DNA from: Anaerospora hongkongensis
GTDB taxonomy: Bacteria; Bacillota; Negativicutes; Sporomusales; DSM-15969
NCBI RefSeq assembly: GCF_004339805.1
Contig: NZ_SLUI01000003.1
Span: forward strand, 186,001 to 250,000
Reading direction: 5' to 3'
Length of the DNA stretch: 64,000 bases
Both the position numbers and the translations under genes were made by a program. Each line of letters begins with the position of its first letter. Position 1 is the first letter of the stretch. Below the pieces are notes generated by a model. It did not search any database, was not told where the DNA came from, and saw nothing but the letters and a program-made list of their open reading frames with translations. Positions 52,651 through 61,624 of this stretch are shown here, in pieces.

Positions 52651-53160
52651 TCACCGCTTATCATTGTTTTCTGCCGGGTGTTGTTCCAGCTTTTCTAATC
52701 TTGTCAAAATTTGTGCCATAATCGTATCTTGATGGACCAGGTGCTCCATGATGATTTTGATTTCTTCCTCAGCTGTTTTATTGATTTGGTAATCCTGTTC
52801 AGCCATAAGCCGGTCTTTTTCTGCTTGCCGGTTTTGACTCATCATGACCACCGGTCCGGTATAGGCGGCCTGAAAACTTAAAACCAGATTTAACAGAATG
52901 AAGGGATAAGGATCCCAGGATTTAAAAAACTCAGGACCTGTAGTGGATAAATAAACCAGGTACAGGTTAGCTGCCATCCAAATCGAAATAATAATGCTTT
53001 GATAAATAATAAAGGGCCAGCTGCCGACGACGTTGGCTACCTTATCGGCGACGCGCTGGCCGGTAGTGAGCTGCTCCCGGAATTGGTGGTTAATATTCCG
53101 GACTACGTGTTTGTTGTGATTATAACGTGCTGCCGGGCCGTTAAACTGATGATCCTTCAT
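52651..53160 (-). CDS. DUF1003 membrane protein
   Basis: 169 residues with the DUF1003 core: ADKVANVVGSWPFII, then WMAANLY and WDPYPFILLNLVLS, and AAYTGPVVMMSQNRQAEKDR. Two membrane helices (about 48-70 and 85-110) are followed by a coiled-coil tail (EEEIKIIMEHLVHQ). The family is widespread and of unclear function. GAGGT lies 9 nt before the ATG at 53160. Confidence 0.88.
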   Translation of the reverse strand: MKDHQFNGPAARYNHNKHVVRNINHQFREQLTTGQRVADKVANVVGSWPFIIYQSIIISIWMAANLYLVYLSTTGPEFFKSWDPYPFILLNLVLSFQAAYTGPVVMMSQNRQAEKDRLMAEQDYQINKTAEEEIKIIMEHLVHQDTIMAQILTRLEKLEQHPAENNDKR

Positions 53161-53231
53161 TTGCCGGTAACCTCGCTTCCCTATGTATTCACTTGCTACT
53201 TTTCATTATAGCTGTAATTATAGCAGAAAAA

Positions 53232-53272
53232 AAGAACTCCCGCTTTCACAGATGGAAAGCTCAGGAGTTCTT
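53232..53272 (-). terminator. Terminator of the small gene at 53283
   Basis: AAGAACTCC (53232-53240) and GGAGTTCTT (53264-53272) pair, with an inner GCTTTC/GAAAGC stem. On the minus strand a run of T follows. Confidence 0.85.
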
Positions 53273-53282
53273 GGTGTAGCGC

Positions 53283-53423
53283 TTATGAATTAGGAGTTGA
53301 GGATTTAGTGGTGAAGCTGTCCTTGTCAGTGGACTGATTTTTGTCTGATTGGCTGGTTTGCTTTGTGCTGTTGGCTCTGGCTTGTTGACGGCTGCGAAAC
53401 TGATCTAGAGTTCTACCACCCAT
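53283..53423 (-). CDS. 46-residue hydrophilic small protein
   Basis: GGAGGT 6 nt before the ATG at 53423 and a terminator right behind the stop make it a credible single-gene unit. The peptide is highly polar (Ser, Thr, Gln, Lys), beginning MGGRTLDQFRSRQQAR, probably disordered. Resembles small acid-soluble or stress peptides in composition only; no family recognised. Confidence 0.55.
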   Translation of the reverse strand: MGGRTLDQFRSRQQARANSTKQTSQSDKNQSTDKDSFTTKSSTPNS

Positions 53424-53645
53424 CGTATTACCTCCGTTAAAAAAAGCGTATTTTGATAATGCTTTGTCCGTTATTATGTATATGCTAGTTTCAATGCGAA
53501 TATGCCTGGTAATTTTTCCTGCGTACTTATAGGTATAGCGAGTATCCTTTTTGACAAATTGTGGATAGAAGCGTACAATATACAATGTTATAAAGATAAG
53601 CTTAGGGCACGGCGTAATGCGTTTGTACCGGAAGGATGGGTTGCA

Positions 53646-54074
53646 ATGATAATTGCAGTTATAGATGGGATGGGCGGTGGTCTGGGCGCCCAGCTAGTGA
53701 CTCAGCTTACTGCCCAGCTCGGGGAAAAAGCGGAAATAATTGCCCTCGGTACCAACGCACTGGCTACCAATAATATGGTCCGTGCAGGTGCGGCCAGAGG
53801 TGCAACAGGCGAAAACGCCGTACGTGTATCGCTGCGCAAAGCGGATATTGTTGTTGGCCCGATTGGAATTGTGATTCCGAATGCTATGATGGGCGAAATC
53901 ACCCCGCAAATTGCCGAACTGGTAGCCAGCGCGGATGCAGGTAAAATCTTAATTCCTGTTAATCAAAATCATTTTTCCATTGTTGGCCTGGAGGCAAAGC
54001 CGCTGGTTAATCAAATCCGGGAAGCTGTTGCCCGGGTGACGGAAATTGTAACAGAGAAAGAGGGAAAGTCATGA
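53646..54074 (+). CDS. DUF3842 protein
   Basis: 142 residues. MIIAVIDGMGGGLGAQLVTQL opens a Rossmann-like fold with a glycine loop; GAARGATGENAVRV and VGPIGIVIPNAMMGEITP are family-like. Found in many anaerobic Firmicutes; function unknown. ATG 53646 is preferred, since upstream in-frame codons encode a sequence without family character. Overlaps the next gene by 4 nt (ATGA). Confidence 0.8.
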   Translation: MIIAVIDGMGGGLGAQLVTQLTAQLGEKAEIIALGTNALATNNMVRAGAARGATGENAVRVSLRKADIVVGPIGIVIPNAMMGEITPQIAELVASADAGKILIPVNQNHFSIVGLEAKPLVNQIREAVARVTEIVTEKEGKS

Positions 54075-54484
54075 TCGCAGTCAGGGAAAAAGTCCGTTTT
54101 GCCGAGACTGATATGATGGGAGTCGTTCATCATGCGAATTACTTTCGCTGGTTTGAGGTGGGGCGGGTTGAATATTTACGTCAGGCCGGAATCTATTTGC
54201 TGGAACTGATGGAGGAAGGGATTGTTTTCCCAATTACCGATGTCAGCTGTCAATACAAGTCTTCCGCTAAATTCGATGACTACATTTCAATTGAAACGAC
54301 ATTAACTGAGTTATCACGGGCCAAAATGGTATTCAGCTACCGAGTTATCCGTGAAGCGGACGGTAAGCTGCTGGCGGAAGGCAGGACCCAGAATGTTTTT
54401 ACCGATAATCAAGGCAGAATAATCCGTCTGGAACCTAAGGTGCTCGAAAAACTGGATAGTATGTACCGGCAGGAAGTGCGCTAG
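54071..54484 (+). CDS. Acyl-CoA thioesterase (YbgC/4HBT family)
   Basis: 137 residues with a hot-dog fold. VRFAETDMMGVVHHANYFRWFE contains the catalytic Asp and His of the 4HBT family (in several parts: AETDMMGVVHHANY). It hydrolyses acyl-CoA thioesters; YbgC-type members act on short or branched chains. Translationally coupled to the DUF3842 gene. Confidence 0.9.
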   Translation: MIAVREKVRFAETDMMGVVHHANYFRWFEVGRVEYLRQAGIYLLELMEEGIVFPITDVSCQYKSSAKFDDYISIETTLTELSRAKMVFSYRVIREADGKLLAEGRTQNVFTDNQGRIIRLEPKVLEKLDSMYRQEVR

Positions 54485-54540
54485 CAGGGTATATTCTGGA
54501 CATGCCTAGAGAGACTATTAAAAATGAGGAGGTTAGGCGT

Positions 54541-55347
54541 GTGAATAAGGCGGCACCAATCGGTGTTTTCGATTCCGGTATAGGTGGTCTAACCGTAGTA
54601 AAAGAACTGCGGGCATTAATGCCCCACGAAGATATTATCTATTTTGGTGATACGGCCCGCACTCCCTATGGTTCGAGGTCACCCGCGGAAATTCTTGAAT
54701 TTATGCAGCAAATCTTACGGTTTTTTTCAGCTCAGCAGGTTAAAATGGCGGTTGTTGCCTGCAACACGATGACTGCGCTGGGGTTAGATATAGCGAAAAA
54801 GAAAGTTCCCTACCTGCTGGTTGGTGTCAATACGGGGATTCGCTCTGCACTGAAAGTCAGCCGGACGCGAAATATCGGTGTCATTGCAACACAGGCCACC
54901 GTGGCCAGCGGTAAGCATGGCAAGGCTGCTAAGGCGATTGACCCTAAGGCTACCGTTTACCCGCAGGCTTGTCCCAAATTCGTTCCGTTAATCGAGGGGG
55001 AAAGCATCAGGGGCGCTGACATTGAGGAGGCGGCAGTCGAATACCTGTCAGCCTTAAAAGATGCCAGGGTAGATGCTTTAATTCTCGGATGCACGCACTA
55101 TCCGTTTATTCATGCTTTAATCAGCGGTATTTTAGGCGATGGAGTGACGCTTATCGATCCGGCCCGGGAAACGGCAGAAGATGCCCGCAGTCTGCTGGCA
55201 AAACACCATTTGCTTGCCGAGGGAAGAAACGGTAAGACACGATTCTGCGTTTCAGCCGATGTTGAACGGGCCAAGCGCATGGCGCAGCACTTATTTGAGC
55301 AGGGGCTACCGGACTTTGAGCTGGTGAACTTGCAAGATTATCAATAG
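54541..55347 (+). CDS. murI: Glutamate racemase MurI
   Basis: 268 residues. IGVFDSGIGGLTVVKEL, FGDTARTPYG, the catalytic cysteines in VACNTMTA (Cys74) and LGCTHYPF (Cys184), all as in MurI, which makes D-glutamate for peptidoglycan. GTG 54541 with AGGAGG 8 nt upstream; the longer frame from 54502 adds residues without family similarity. Confidence 0.96.
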   Translation: MNKAAPIGVFDSGIGGLTVVKELRALMPHEDIIYFGDTARTPYGSRSPAEILEFMQQILRFFSAQQVKMAVVACNTMTALGLDIAKKKVPYLLVGVNTGIRSALKVSRTRNIGVIATQATVASGKHGKAAKAIDPKATVYPQACPKFVPLIEGESIRGADIEEAAVEYLSALKDARVDALILGCTHYPFIHALISGILGDGVTLIDPARETAEDARSLLAKHHLLAEGRNGKTRFCVSADVERAKRMAQHLFEQGLPDFELVNLQDYQ

Positions 55348-55396
55348 TTTTATACAATAGTCAAGTAAAGAGGAAAACATTGGATGGAGGATTGCT

Positions 55397-55933
55397 GTGG
55401 AATTTCTGGCTTTTTTATTTATCGTTATCGGTGTGGTTTTACTTGCTTTATGGCTGTACATTGTGCGTCAGGGCGATGCGGAAATGGATTTTCTGGTCGA
55501 CAGGCGGAGTGAGTTTCTCTTGGAGGAGCTGACAAAAGAAAAAGCGGTGTTTTCCTGTGCAGTGCCTTTTTTAAATAAAGGGACTCAGGATGGCACAATT
55601 ATGGATTGCTATCCCCGGCATCTGATGCCGTATGAATATTTTAAAGGCTGTCACGTTCAATCGCGGCTGACGCTGGAATCCAATCAACGCAATGATGGTT
55701 ACTGGGAAGCGCTCATTGTCTTTAAAACTACGGGTGATGCAATTGTTCTGACACTGACTTATACGGCTGAAGATGGTAATATCCAGCAGGCACTTGCTGA
55801 TTTGCCCGATATGCCTGTTGATATTGTGTATCAGGTTGTAGCACGGTCGGACTGGTATATCACGAAAAAACGGCTGGTTGTGCCTGCCGCGGAAATTAGA
55901 GCAGCCCTTCAGCGGGGCCCTGCTGAGCAATAG
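55397..55933 (+). CDS. Hypothetical membrane-anchored protein
   Basis: 178 residues. N-terminal helix FLAFLFIVIGVVLLALWLY, then a cytosolic or external alpha/beta domain (LTLESNQRNDGYWEALIVF, DLPDMPVDIVYQVV). Not recognised. GTG start behind GGAGG. It lies between murI and the CofE-like gene with short gaps and is probably cotranscribed with both. Confidence 0.7.
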   Translation: MEFLAFLFIVIGVVLLALWLYIVRQGDAEMDFLVDRRSEFLLEELTKEKAVFSCAVPFLNKGTQDGTIMDCYPRHLMPYEYFKGCHVQSRLTLESNQRNDGYWEALIVFKTTGDAIVLTLTYTAEDGNIQQALADLPDMPVDIVYQVVARSDWYITKKRLVVPAAEIRAALQRGPAEQ

Positions 55934-55945
55934 GAGGTTTTGTTT

Positions 55946-56620
55946 GTGGAAGAACTGCAGCTTATCCCGGTAAAAACCCGGATTTTGACACCGCAAGATG
56001 ATATTGTTGACGCTATAGAGCAGTATGCAAAAGACCAAATCGGCCCTAATGACGTTGTATCAGTAGCCGAAAGTGTGGTAGCAATCACACAGGGACGCGC
56101 TGTTCGTCCTGAAGAGCTGAACCCGGGAATTCTGGCCCGCATTATGTGCCGCTTTGTTCCGCAGAAAGGCAGTATGTCCAGTATTTATGGCATGCAAGCA
56201 GCTATGAATGTTGAAGGGGAATGGCGGATGTTTTTTGCGATGCTGGTAGGAATGCTGGGCAAGCTGGTCGGACGGAGCGGTCTGTTTTATGAACTGGCGG
56301 GACCGCAGGCCGCGCTGGTTGATGATGTTACCGGCACGATGCCTCCTTTTGATAAGCACATTGTGTACGGGCCTGATAATCCGGAGGGCGTTGCCGAGGC
56401 GATAAAAAAACGGTTTGGCTGTTACGGGGCCGTAGTAGCCGATGTTAATGACCTGAAGCGGGCCAGGGTAGTCGGAATTACTTCTGGTTTGGAACCGCAA
56501 AAGGTCGCTAAAATTCTGATTGATAATCCCTTTGGGAATGCATCACAAATGACGCCGGTTGTTATCATTCGAAATTACGCACAGGCAGAAGCCCGGGTGG
56601 TTGAACACTCGCAGGCTTAA
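55946..56620 (+). CDS. F420-0:gamma-glutamyl ligase-like (CofE/FbiB domain) protein
   Basis: 224 residues. LIPVKTRILTPQDDI and VVSVAESVVAITQGR match the start of CofE-type ligases, and VYGPDNPEGVAEAIKKRFG and DNPFGNASQMTPVVII also follow the family. True F420 ligases occur in archaea and actinobacteria; Negativicutes are not known to make F420, so a different glutamate- or acid-ligation substrate is likely. GTG 55946 is 8 nt after AGGAGG. Followed by a terminator. Confidence 0.82.
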   Translation: MEELQLIPVKTRILTPQDDIVDAIEQYAKDQIGPNDVVSVAESVVAITQGRAVRPEELNPGILARIMCRFVPQKGSMSSIYGMQAAMNVEGEWRMFFAMLVGMLGKLVGRSGLFYELAGPQAALVDDVTGTMPPFDKHIVYGPDNPEGVAEAIKKRFGCYGAVVADVNDLKRARVVGITSGLEPQKVAKILIDNPFGNASQMTPVVIIRNYAQAEARVVEHSQA

Positions 56621-56626
56621 CATGCG

Positions 56627-56660
56627 AAGAGGATAGAATAAACCCTATCCTCTTTTTTTG
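56627..56660 (+). terminator. Intrinsic terminator after the CofE-like gene
   Basis: AAGAGGATAG (56627-56636), 8-nt loop, CTATCCTCTT (56645-56654), then T run. The next gene begins only 17 nt later. Confidence 0.88.
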
Positions 56661-56676
56661 TGGGAGGTGTTTGTCC

Positions 56677-58323
56677 ATGTTGCTTGGCATTGATGTGGGC
56701 GGAACTTTTACGGATGCTGTTATTGTATCTGAGGGCAAGGTGTTGGCTGCAACAAAGACAGCTACCACTCACAGCGATTTACTGCAAGGTATATTTTGCG
56801 CAATCGATACTGTCTTGCGGGATGCGCCGGGAACAATTGAAAGAGTTACGCTTTCTACCACGGTCGTAACTAACAGCTTGGTGGAAGGAAAAACCGATCC
56901 GGTTGGACTGGTTGTTATTCCCGGTCCGGGTCTCAATATTGAACCGCTTCTGCCGGCTAAAGCGGTTCTGCTTTCCGGCTATGTCGATCACCGGGGGCGA
57001 GAGACGGCAAAGCTGATTAAGCAGGAGATCGATGAGGCGTGCAAATTGTTTGCCGGTAGGCGCTGCTTTGCCGTATCGGGCAAATTTGCTGTCCGCAATG
57101 CTGCTCTTGAACTGGAAGTTTCCCGGGAAATATCTGCCAAGGCCGAAACTGAGCATGTAACCGCTGCTTCGCAAATCGCGGGTACGCTCAATTTTTTACG
57201 GCGGACAAATTCGGCGTATTTTAATGCGGCAGTGTGGCGCAGGTTCAGCGGATTCGCTGCTGCCGTAGAAGGTGCGCTTAAGGCTCGCGGCATTGATGCC
57301 CCTGTTCATATTCTCAAGGCTGATGGCGGTACAATGCCGCTGGCAATGGCGAAAGATCAGCCGGTGGAGGCGATTTTTACCGGTCCTGCAGCCAGTGTTC
57401 TCGGCATAATGGCGATAGGGGCGGCTCAAGGGGAAGCAGTATCGCTTGATATCGGCGGAACAACGACAGACATTGCCCTATGGCGGGACGGCAGGCCGCT
57501 GTTTGCCGAGCGGGGCGCAGCAATCGGGGCTTATCCGACGGCAGTACGGGCCTTTTGGCTGCGATCGGTTGGCATTGGCGGCGACAGCTGGGTTCGCCGC
57601 GATAACGGCAAGCTGTTAATCGGGCCTGGGCGAATTGGTCCGGCAGTGGCGGCAGGCGGCACGGAACCTACGGTTGCTGATGCGATGCATGTGGCCGGTT
57701 TGGCGGACTTCGGCAGCAAACAGGCTGCTTATCAGGCTGTGGCGCGACTGGCGGAAGCCGGGCAGACGCCTGAGCAAGCCGCGATAGAAGTACTTGATTC
57801 TGCAGCTCAAATCATTTGTGCCGCAATTCAGGAGATGCTCATCGCCCAGCAGACCAGGCCAGTATATACAGTTAACGATATGGTCAATACGCAACCTTTC
57901 ACTCCTCATACCGTTATTGGTGTAGGCGGCACAGCCGGAGGGCTTGCTCCACTGGTTGCCCGTCACTTAAAAATAGAGTGCCAGGTACCGGATAACGGCG
58001 CAGTGGCAAATGCGCTGGGAGCTGCGGTAGCGAGAGCGACAACGGACATAACGGTCCGCGTTGATACCGAACGGCGAGTGATTGCTGTGCCGGAGCTTGG
58101 GTTACAGGAAAAGCTGCCCCATAAAGCCTCTTCTTTAACGGAGGTGAGGCGGCTGGCAGAAGCGTATCTTTCAGAACGTTCGGGACGATTTGGCATTATT
58201 CCCGAAGAAGTGGAAACAATTTATGAAGAAGAGTTTCATCTTGTCCGGGGGTTTCAAACAACAGGCAGGATTATTACTTGCCGTAAGCAAGTTAAGCCGG
58301 GGGTGTTGATGCATGTCCACTGA
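56677..58323 (+). CDS. Hydantoinase/oxoprolinase-family protein (HyuA-like, short)
   Basis: 548 residues. The ASKHA-type ATP-binding start LLGIDVGGTFTDAVIV and GEAVSLDIGGTTTDIALW mark the hydantoinase A / oxoprolinase family. At 548 residues it is shorter than the usual 650-700 of HyuA and has no HyuB partner here, so it is not a canonical ATP-dependent oxoprolinase. ATG 56677 behind GGGAGGTG. Overlaps the deacetylase-like gene by 11 nt, suggesting a joint function on an acylated amine or amide (inference). Confidence 0.85.
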   Translation: MLLGIDVGGTFTDAVIVSEGKVLAATKTATTHSDLLQGIFCAIDTVLRDAPGTIERVTLSTTVVTNSLVEGKTDPVGLVVIPGPGLNIEPLLPAKAVLLSGYVDHRGRETAKLIKQEIDEACKLFAGRRCFAVSGKFAVRNAALELEVSREISAKAETEHVTAASQIAGTLNFLRRTNSAYFNAAVWRRFSGFAAAVEGALKARGIDAPVHILKADGGTMPLAMAKDQPVEAIFTGPAASVLGIMAIGAAQGEAVSLDIGGTTTDIALWRDGRPLFAERGAAIGAYPTAVRAFWLRSVGIGGDSWVRRDNGKLLIGPGRIGPAVAAGGTEPTVADAMHVAGLADFGSKQAAYQAVARLAEAGQTPEQAAIEVLDSAAQIICAAIQEMLIAQQTRPVYTVNDMVNTQPFTPHTVIGVGGTAGGLAPLVARHLKIECQVPDNGAVANALGAAVARATTDITVRVDTERRVIAVPELGLQEKLPHKASSLTEVRRLAEAYLSERSGRFGIIPEEVETIYEEEFHLVRGFQTTGRIITCRKQVKPGVLMHVH

Positions 58324-59638
58324 TGCTAATTTAGGTTTGGTGTTTTTTCCGGCCTTTGACTGGGCAATATCACCCACACATCCGGAACGGCAGGAACGCC
58401 TGTTATATACGCGGGATCAAATTGTGGAAGAAGGCTTGCTGGACTTGTCTGAGATCCGGGAATATAAGCCCAAGCTTGCCTCAATCACCGATTTGGAGCG
58501 CGTTCATATTGGCGTACCCTCTATCCAAACATTAATTACGGATGCTCATTTGGTATCCGCCGGAGGTGCGATTGCGGCAGCTGACGCGGTCTTGACCGGG
58601 CAGGTGAAGCGGGCGTTTGCTCTGGTGCGGCCGCCTGGACATCATGCTATGCATGTTGTTCATGGAACCCGTGGTTTTTGTACGGTTAATATCGAAGCCA
58701 TTATGGCAGAATATTTGCGGCATACTTATGGCTTAAAAAAAATTGCGATTGTTGATACCGATGTACATCATGGCGATGGCACACAGGATATTTTTTATCA
58801 TGATCCGGACACGTTGTTCATCTCTTTTCATCAGGATGGCCGAACCCTCTATCCCGGTACCGGTTTTGTGGAAGAACTGGGCAGCCCCAATGCATTCGGA
58901 TCGACGGTCAATATTCCTTTGCCGCCTGGTACTGGCGATGAGGGCCTGCATTATGTCTTGGACAACTTAATTCAACCGATGCTGGCGGATTTCGCACCAG
59001 ATTTGATTATTAACTCGGCAGGGCAGGACAATCATTTCAGTGATCCTCTGGCCAATATGGCAATAACGGCACAAGGCTATGCAAGACTGGCCGACAAGCT
59101 TAACGCCGATATTGCCGTACTGGAGGGTGGTTACTCGATTGAAGATGCACTGCCCTATGTAAATACCGGCATTATCCTTGCCATGGCAGGACTGGATTAC
59201 AGCAAAGTGGTGGAACCGGATCTTGGCCGTCGTGCGCCCTGTCAGACGGCGCAGACTACCGCGTATATCAAAAAACTGACAGCTGACTGGCAGCAGCTAT
59301 GGGCAGCGCGTGCGGAACTGAAACGCCGGGAGATTGCGAAAAACGGCGATTTCTGGCAGCGCAAGCGAAATATTTATTATGATGACAGCGGCATACGCGA
59401 GCAGCAGCAGGAAAAAGTCCGGCTGTGTCCGAATTGCCATGGATATCGTACTATTGCCACTCAGGCAGATGTCCCTGGTTTGGGGTATCAGTCAGCCTAT
59501 GCTGCAGTAGTCCCCCGCCAGGCCTGTCAGGCTTGCCGGCAGCAGGCTAAAGAAGCTCTGGCTGCTGCTAAGCGAGCAGGTCAATATCAGTTTTATTTTC
59601 TCCAGGATAAGGAACATAGCATATTGGAAGAAATTTAG
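58313..59638 (+). CDS. Histone-deacetylase-family hydrolase with C-terminal cysteine-rich extension
   Basis: 441 residues. The arginase/deacetylase fold has RPPGHHAMHVVHGTRGFCT, DTDVHHGDGTQ (zinc ligands Asp and His) and SAGQDNHFSDP, where typical members have SAGYDAH. Beyond the domain (about residue 360 on) an extension contains CPNC and CQAC pairs (about residues 370-410), a likely zinc ribbon. Members deacetylate acetylpolyamines, acetoin-related proteins or other N-acyl amines. It overlaps the upstream hydantoinase-like gene and is followed after 12 nt by rph. Confidence 0.87.
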   Translation: MSTDANLGLVFFPAFDWAISPTHPERQERLLYTRDQIVEEGLLDLSEIREYKPKLASITDLERVHIGVPSIQTLITDAHLVSAGGAIAAADAVLTGQVKRAFALVRPPGHHAMHVVHGTRGFCTVNIEAIMAEYLRHTYGLKKIAIVDTDVHHGDGTQDIFYHDPDTLFISFHQDGRTLYPGTGFVEELGSPNAFGSTVNIPLPPGTGDEGLHYVLDNLIQPMLADFAPDLIINSAGQDNHFSDPLANMAITAQGYARLADKLNADIAVLEGGYSIEDALPYVNTGIILAMAGLDYSKVVEPDLGRRAPCQTAQTTAYIKKLTADWQQLWAARAELKRREIAKNGDFWQRKRNIYYDDSGIREQQQEKVRLCPNCHGYRTIATQADVPGLGYQSAYAAVVPRQACQACRQQAKEALAAAKRAGQYQFYFLQDKEHSILEEI

Positions 59639-59650
59639 GGAGGCTTTTTC

Positions 59651-60391
59651 ATGATTCGTACCGATGGCCGTCAGGCTGATCAACTCCGTCCTGTGTCGAT
59701 AACCCGCAACTATTTAAAATATGCCGAAGGTTCGGTATTAATTGAGTTTGGCAACACAAAGGTAATTTGTGCTGCCACGGTGGAAGAAAAAGTGCCTCCA
59801 TTTTTAAAAGGCTGTGGTGAGGGCTGGGTAACAGCCGAGTACTCTCTGCTGCCACGGTCAACCCAGGTTCGCAATCCCCGGGAAGCGGCAAAAGGCAAGC
59901 AAACCGGCCGGACTCAGGAAATTCAACGGCTGATTGGCCGGGCCTTGCGCAGTGTAGTTAACACGAAAGCATTAGGTGAAAAAACAATCTGGATTGATTG
60001 TGATGTCATCCAGGCTGACGGGGGGACGAGGACGGCAGCGATTACCGGGGCGTATATTGCTCTGGTGGATGCCGTTGCCACCTTTTATTCGGAAGATAAG
60101 ATCTTCCCGGTAACGGATTTTCTGGCCGCTGTCAGTGTAGGACTGCTAAAAGATCTGGCGGTGCTAGACTTATGCTATGAGGAAGATTCAAATGCCGTTG
60201 TCGATATGAATGTTGTAATGACCGGTGCCGGTCATTTTGTCGAAGTTCAGGGAACTGGTGAACAACATCCGTTTACCAAGGCGCAAATGAGCGAAATGCT
60301 GCAGTTAGGTGAGCTGGGCGTCAATCAGCTGATTGAATTGCAAAAGGATTCCCTTGGACCGCTTGCCTGGAAAGTGGGCAGGGTGCCATGA
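59651..60391 (+). CDS. rph: RNase PH
   Basis: 246 residues. [19 protein letters not shown] at the N-terminus, [16 protein letters not shown] and [29 protein letters not shown] are canonical. It trims tRNA 3' ends by phosphorolysis. Followed by rdgB with a 4-nt overlap, as in many Firmicutes. Confidence 0.97.
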   Translation: MIRTDGRQADQLRPVSITRNYLKYAEGSVLIEFGNTKVICAATVEEKVPPFLKGCGEGWVTAEYSLLPRSTQVRNPREAAKGKQTGRTQEIQRLIGRALRSVVNTKALGEKTIWIDCDVIQADGGTRTAAITGAYIALVDAVATFYSEDKIFPVTDFLAAVSVGLLKDLAVLDLCYEEDSNAVVDMNVVMTGAGHFVEVQGTGEQHPFTKAQMSEMLQLGELGVNQLIELQKDSLGPLAWKVGRVP

Positions 60392-60984
60392 AAGAAATCG
60401 TTGTAGCCACCAAAAATGCCGGCAAGGTAGCTGAGCTTGCAGCAGCATTGGCGCCCTTGCAGATTGCTGTCAAATCAGTCAGCGACTATGGTGCTATTGA
60501 GGAGCCTGAGGAAACAGGCACTACTTTTACTGACAATGCCCTGCTGAAAGCCCGGTATTATGCCCAGGCAACAGGCCGGGCCTGCCTGGCCGATGATTCG
60601 GGACTGGAAGCAGACGGGCTGGGCGGTGAGCCTGGGGTTTATTCGGCCCGCTTTGCCGGTCCTGGTGCAACGGACCGTGCCAATAATGAAAAACTGCTGG
60701 CTGAGCTTAACGCCAGGCCGGGTGCTGCCCGGACAGCCAGATTTCGTTGCGTTTTAGCTTTTTGTGATACAAATGGGCAGGTTCTGACTGCCGATGGAAC
60801 CTGTGAAGGTATTATTATTGAAGAAGGGCAGGGCAGTGGTGGTTTTGGCTATGATCCGCTGTTTTTCATGCCGGAATACCGTAAAACCCTTGCTGAGATG
60901 ACTGTTGCGGAAAAAAATGCGGTAAGCCACCGGGGCAGGGCAGTTCAGGTTATGGTGAAACAACTGGCTGGTTATTTCTCATGA
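60388..60984 (+). CDS. rdgB: XTP/dITP diphosphatase (RdgB/HAM1)
   Basis: 198 residues. [34 protein letters not shown] and GFGYDPLFF are family signatures. It removes deaminated purine nucleotides from the pool. Overlaps rph (ATGA) and the phosphoesterase gene (ATGA) on both sides. Confidence 0.97.
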   Translation: MKEIVVATKNAGKVAELAAALAPLQIAVKSVSDYGAIEEPEETGTTFTDNALLKARYYAQATGRACLADDSGLEADGLGGEPGVYSARFAGPGATDRANNEKLLAELNARPGAARTARFRCVLAFCDTNGQVLTADGTCEGIIIEEGQGSGGFGYDPLFFMPEYRKTLAEMTVAEKNAVSHRGRAVQVMVKQLAGYFS

Positions 60985-61466
60985 AAATTGGGGTAATGAG
61001 TGATACGCATGGGGATGTGGCAGCCATCCGCCGGGCCGTCATTGCTGCCGGACCGGTTGATTGCTGGCTGCATGGCGGCGATTACAGTCAGGACAGCCAT
61101 TTTCTGGCAGAATTCACCGGTCTGCCCGTTACGGCCGTACAAGGGAACTGTGATGGATCAGTGGCAGCCAAACTTGATGAATATATTGAGGCCGGACCGG
61201 TAAAAATATGGCTTACCCACGGACATCGTTATCCGGCGAAAGAACGGGTGGCTGATTTGGCCTGGTGGGGCAGTCAGTATGGTGTTCAGGCGGTGGTGTA
61301 TGGACACACGCATATTCCGGATATTACCTGGCGGCAGGAACTGGTTATTTTTAATCCCGGCAGTCCGTCCCGTCCGCGGGGCGGCAGCAAGGCCAGCTGC
61401 GGAATTTTGGATATTGGCATGGATGGTAAGATCCAGGCACATCTGATCGAAGTGGCAAAAGCATAG
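60981..61466 (+). CDS. YfcE-family metallophosphoesterase
   Basis: 161 residues. Metal-binding motifs: GVMSDTHGD, LHGGDYSQD, VQGNCDG and TH-GHTHIPD as in YfcE/MJ0936 phosphodiesterases. Substrate unknown; frequent neighbour of rdgB. Last gene before the terminator at 61473. Confidence 0.92.
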   Translation: MKIGVMSDTHGDVAAIRRAVIAAGPVDCWLHGGDYSQDSHFLAEFTGLPVTAVQGNCDGSVAAKLDEYIEAGPVKIWLTHGHRYPAKERVADLAWWGSQYGVQAVVYGHTHIPDITWRQELVIFNPGSPSRPRGGSKASCGILDIGMDGKIQAHLIEVAKA

Positions 61467-61472
61467 AAACTG

Positions 61473-61503
61473 AGCTTGCTGCTCTCGGCAGCAGGCTTTT
61501 TTA
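61473..61503 (+). terminator. Terminator after the rph-rdgB-yfcE group
   Basis: AGCTTGCTGC (61473-61482) and GCAGCAGGCT (61488-61497) pair with one wobble, followed by TTTTTT. Confidence 0.88.
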
Positions 61504-61548
61504 CGCAAAAAAGCAGATTGATTATTTCTATGATATATTTGATTTACG

Positions 61549-61578
61549 TTGTCAGTTTTTCTGTGTATACTATATAAT
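61549..61578 (+). promoter_or_regulatory. Sigma-A promoter of speD
   Basis: TTGTCA (61549-61554), 18-nt spacer, TATAAT (61573-61578). Transcription would start near 61585, giving a 40-nt leader. Confidence 0.75.
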
Positions 61579-61624
61579 ACAAAGTTGTATATGAAAAATT
61601 CTTATCAGTTGGTGAGGTAGGGAA

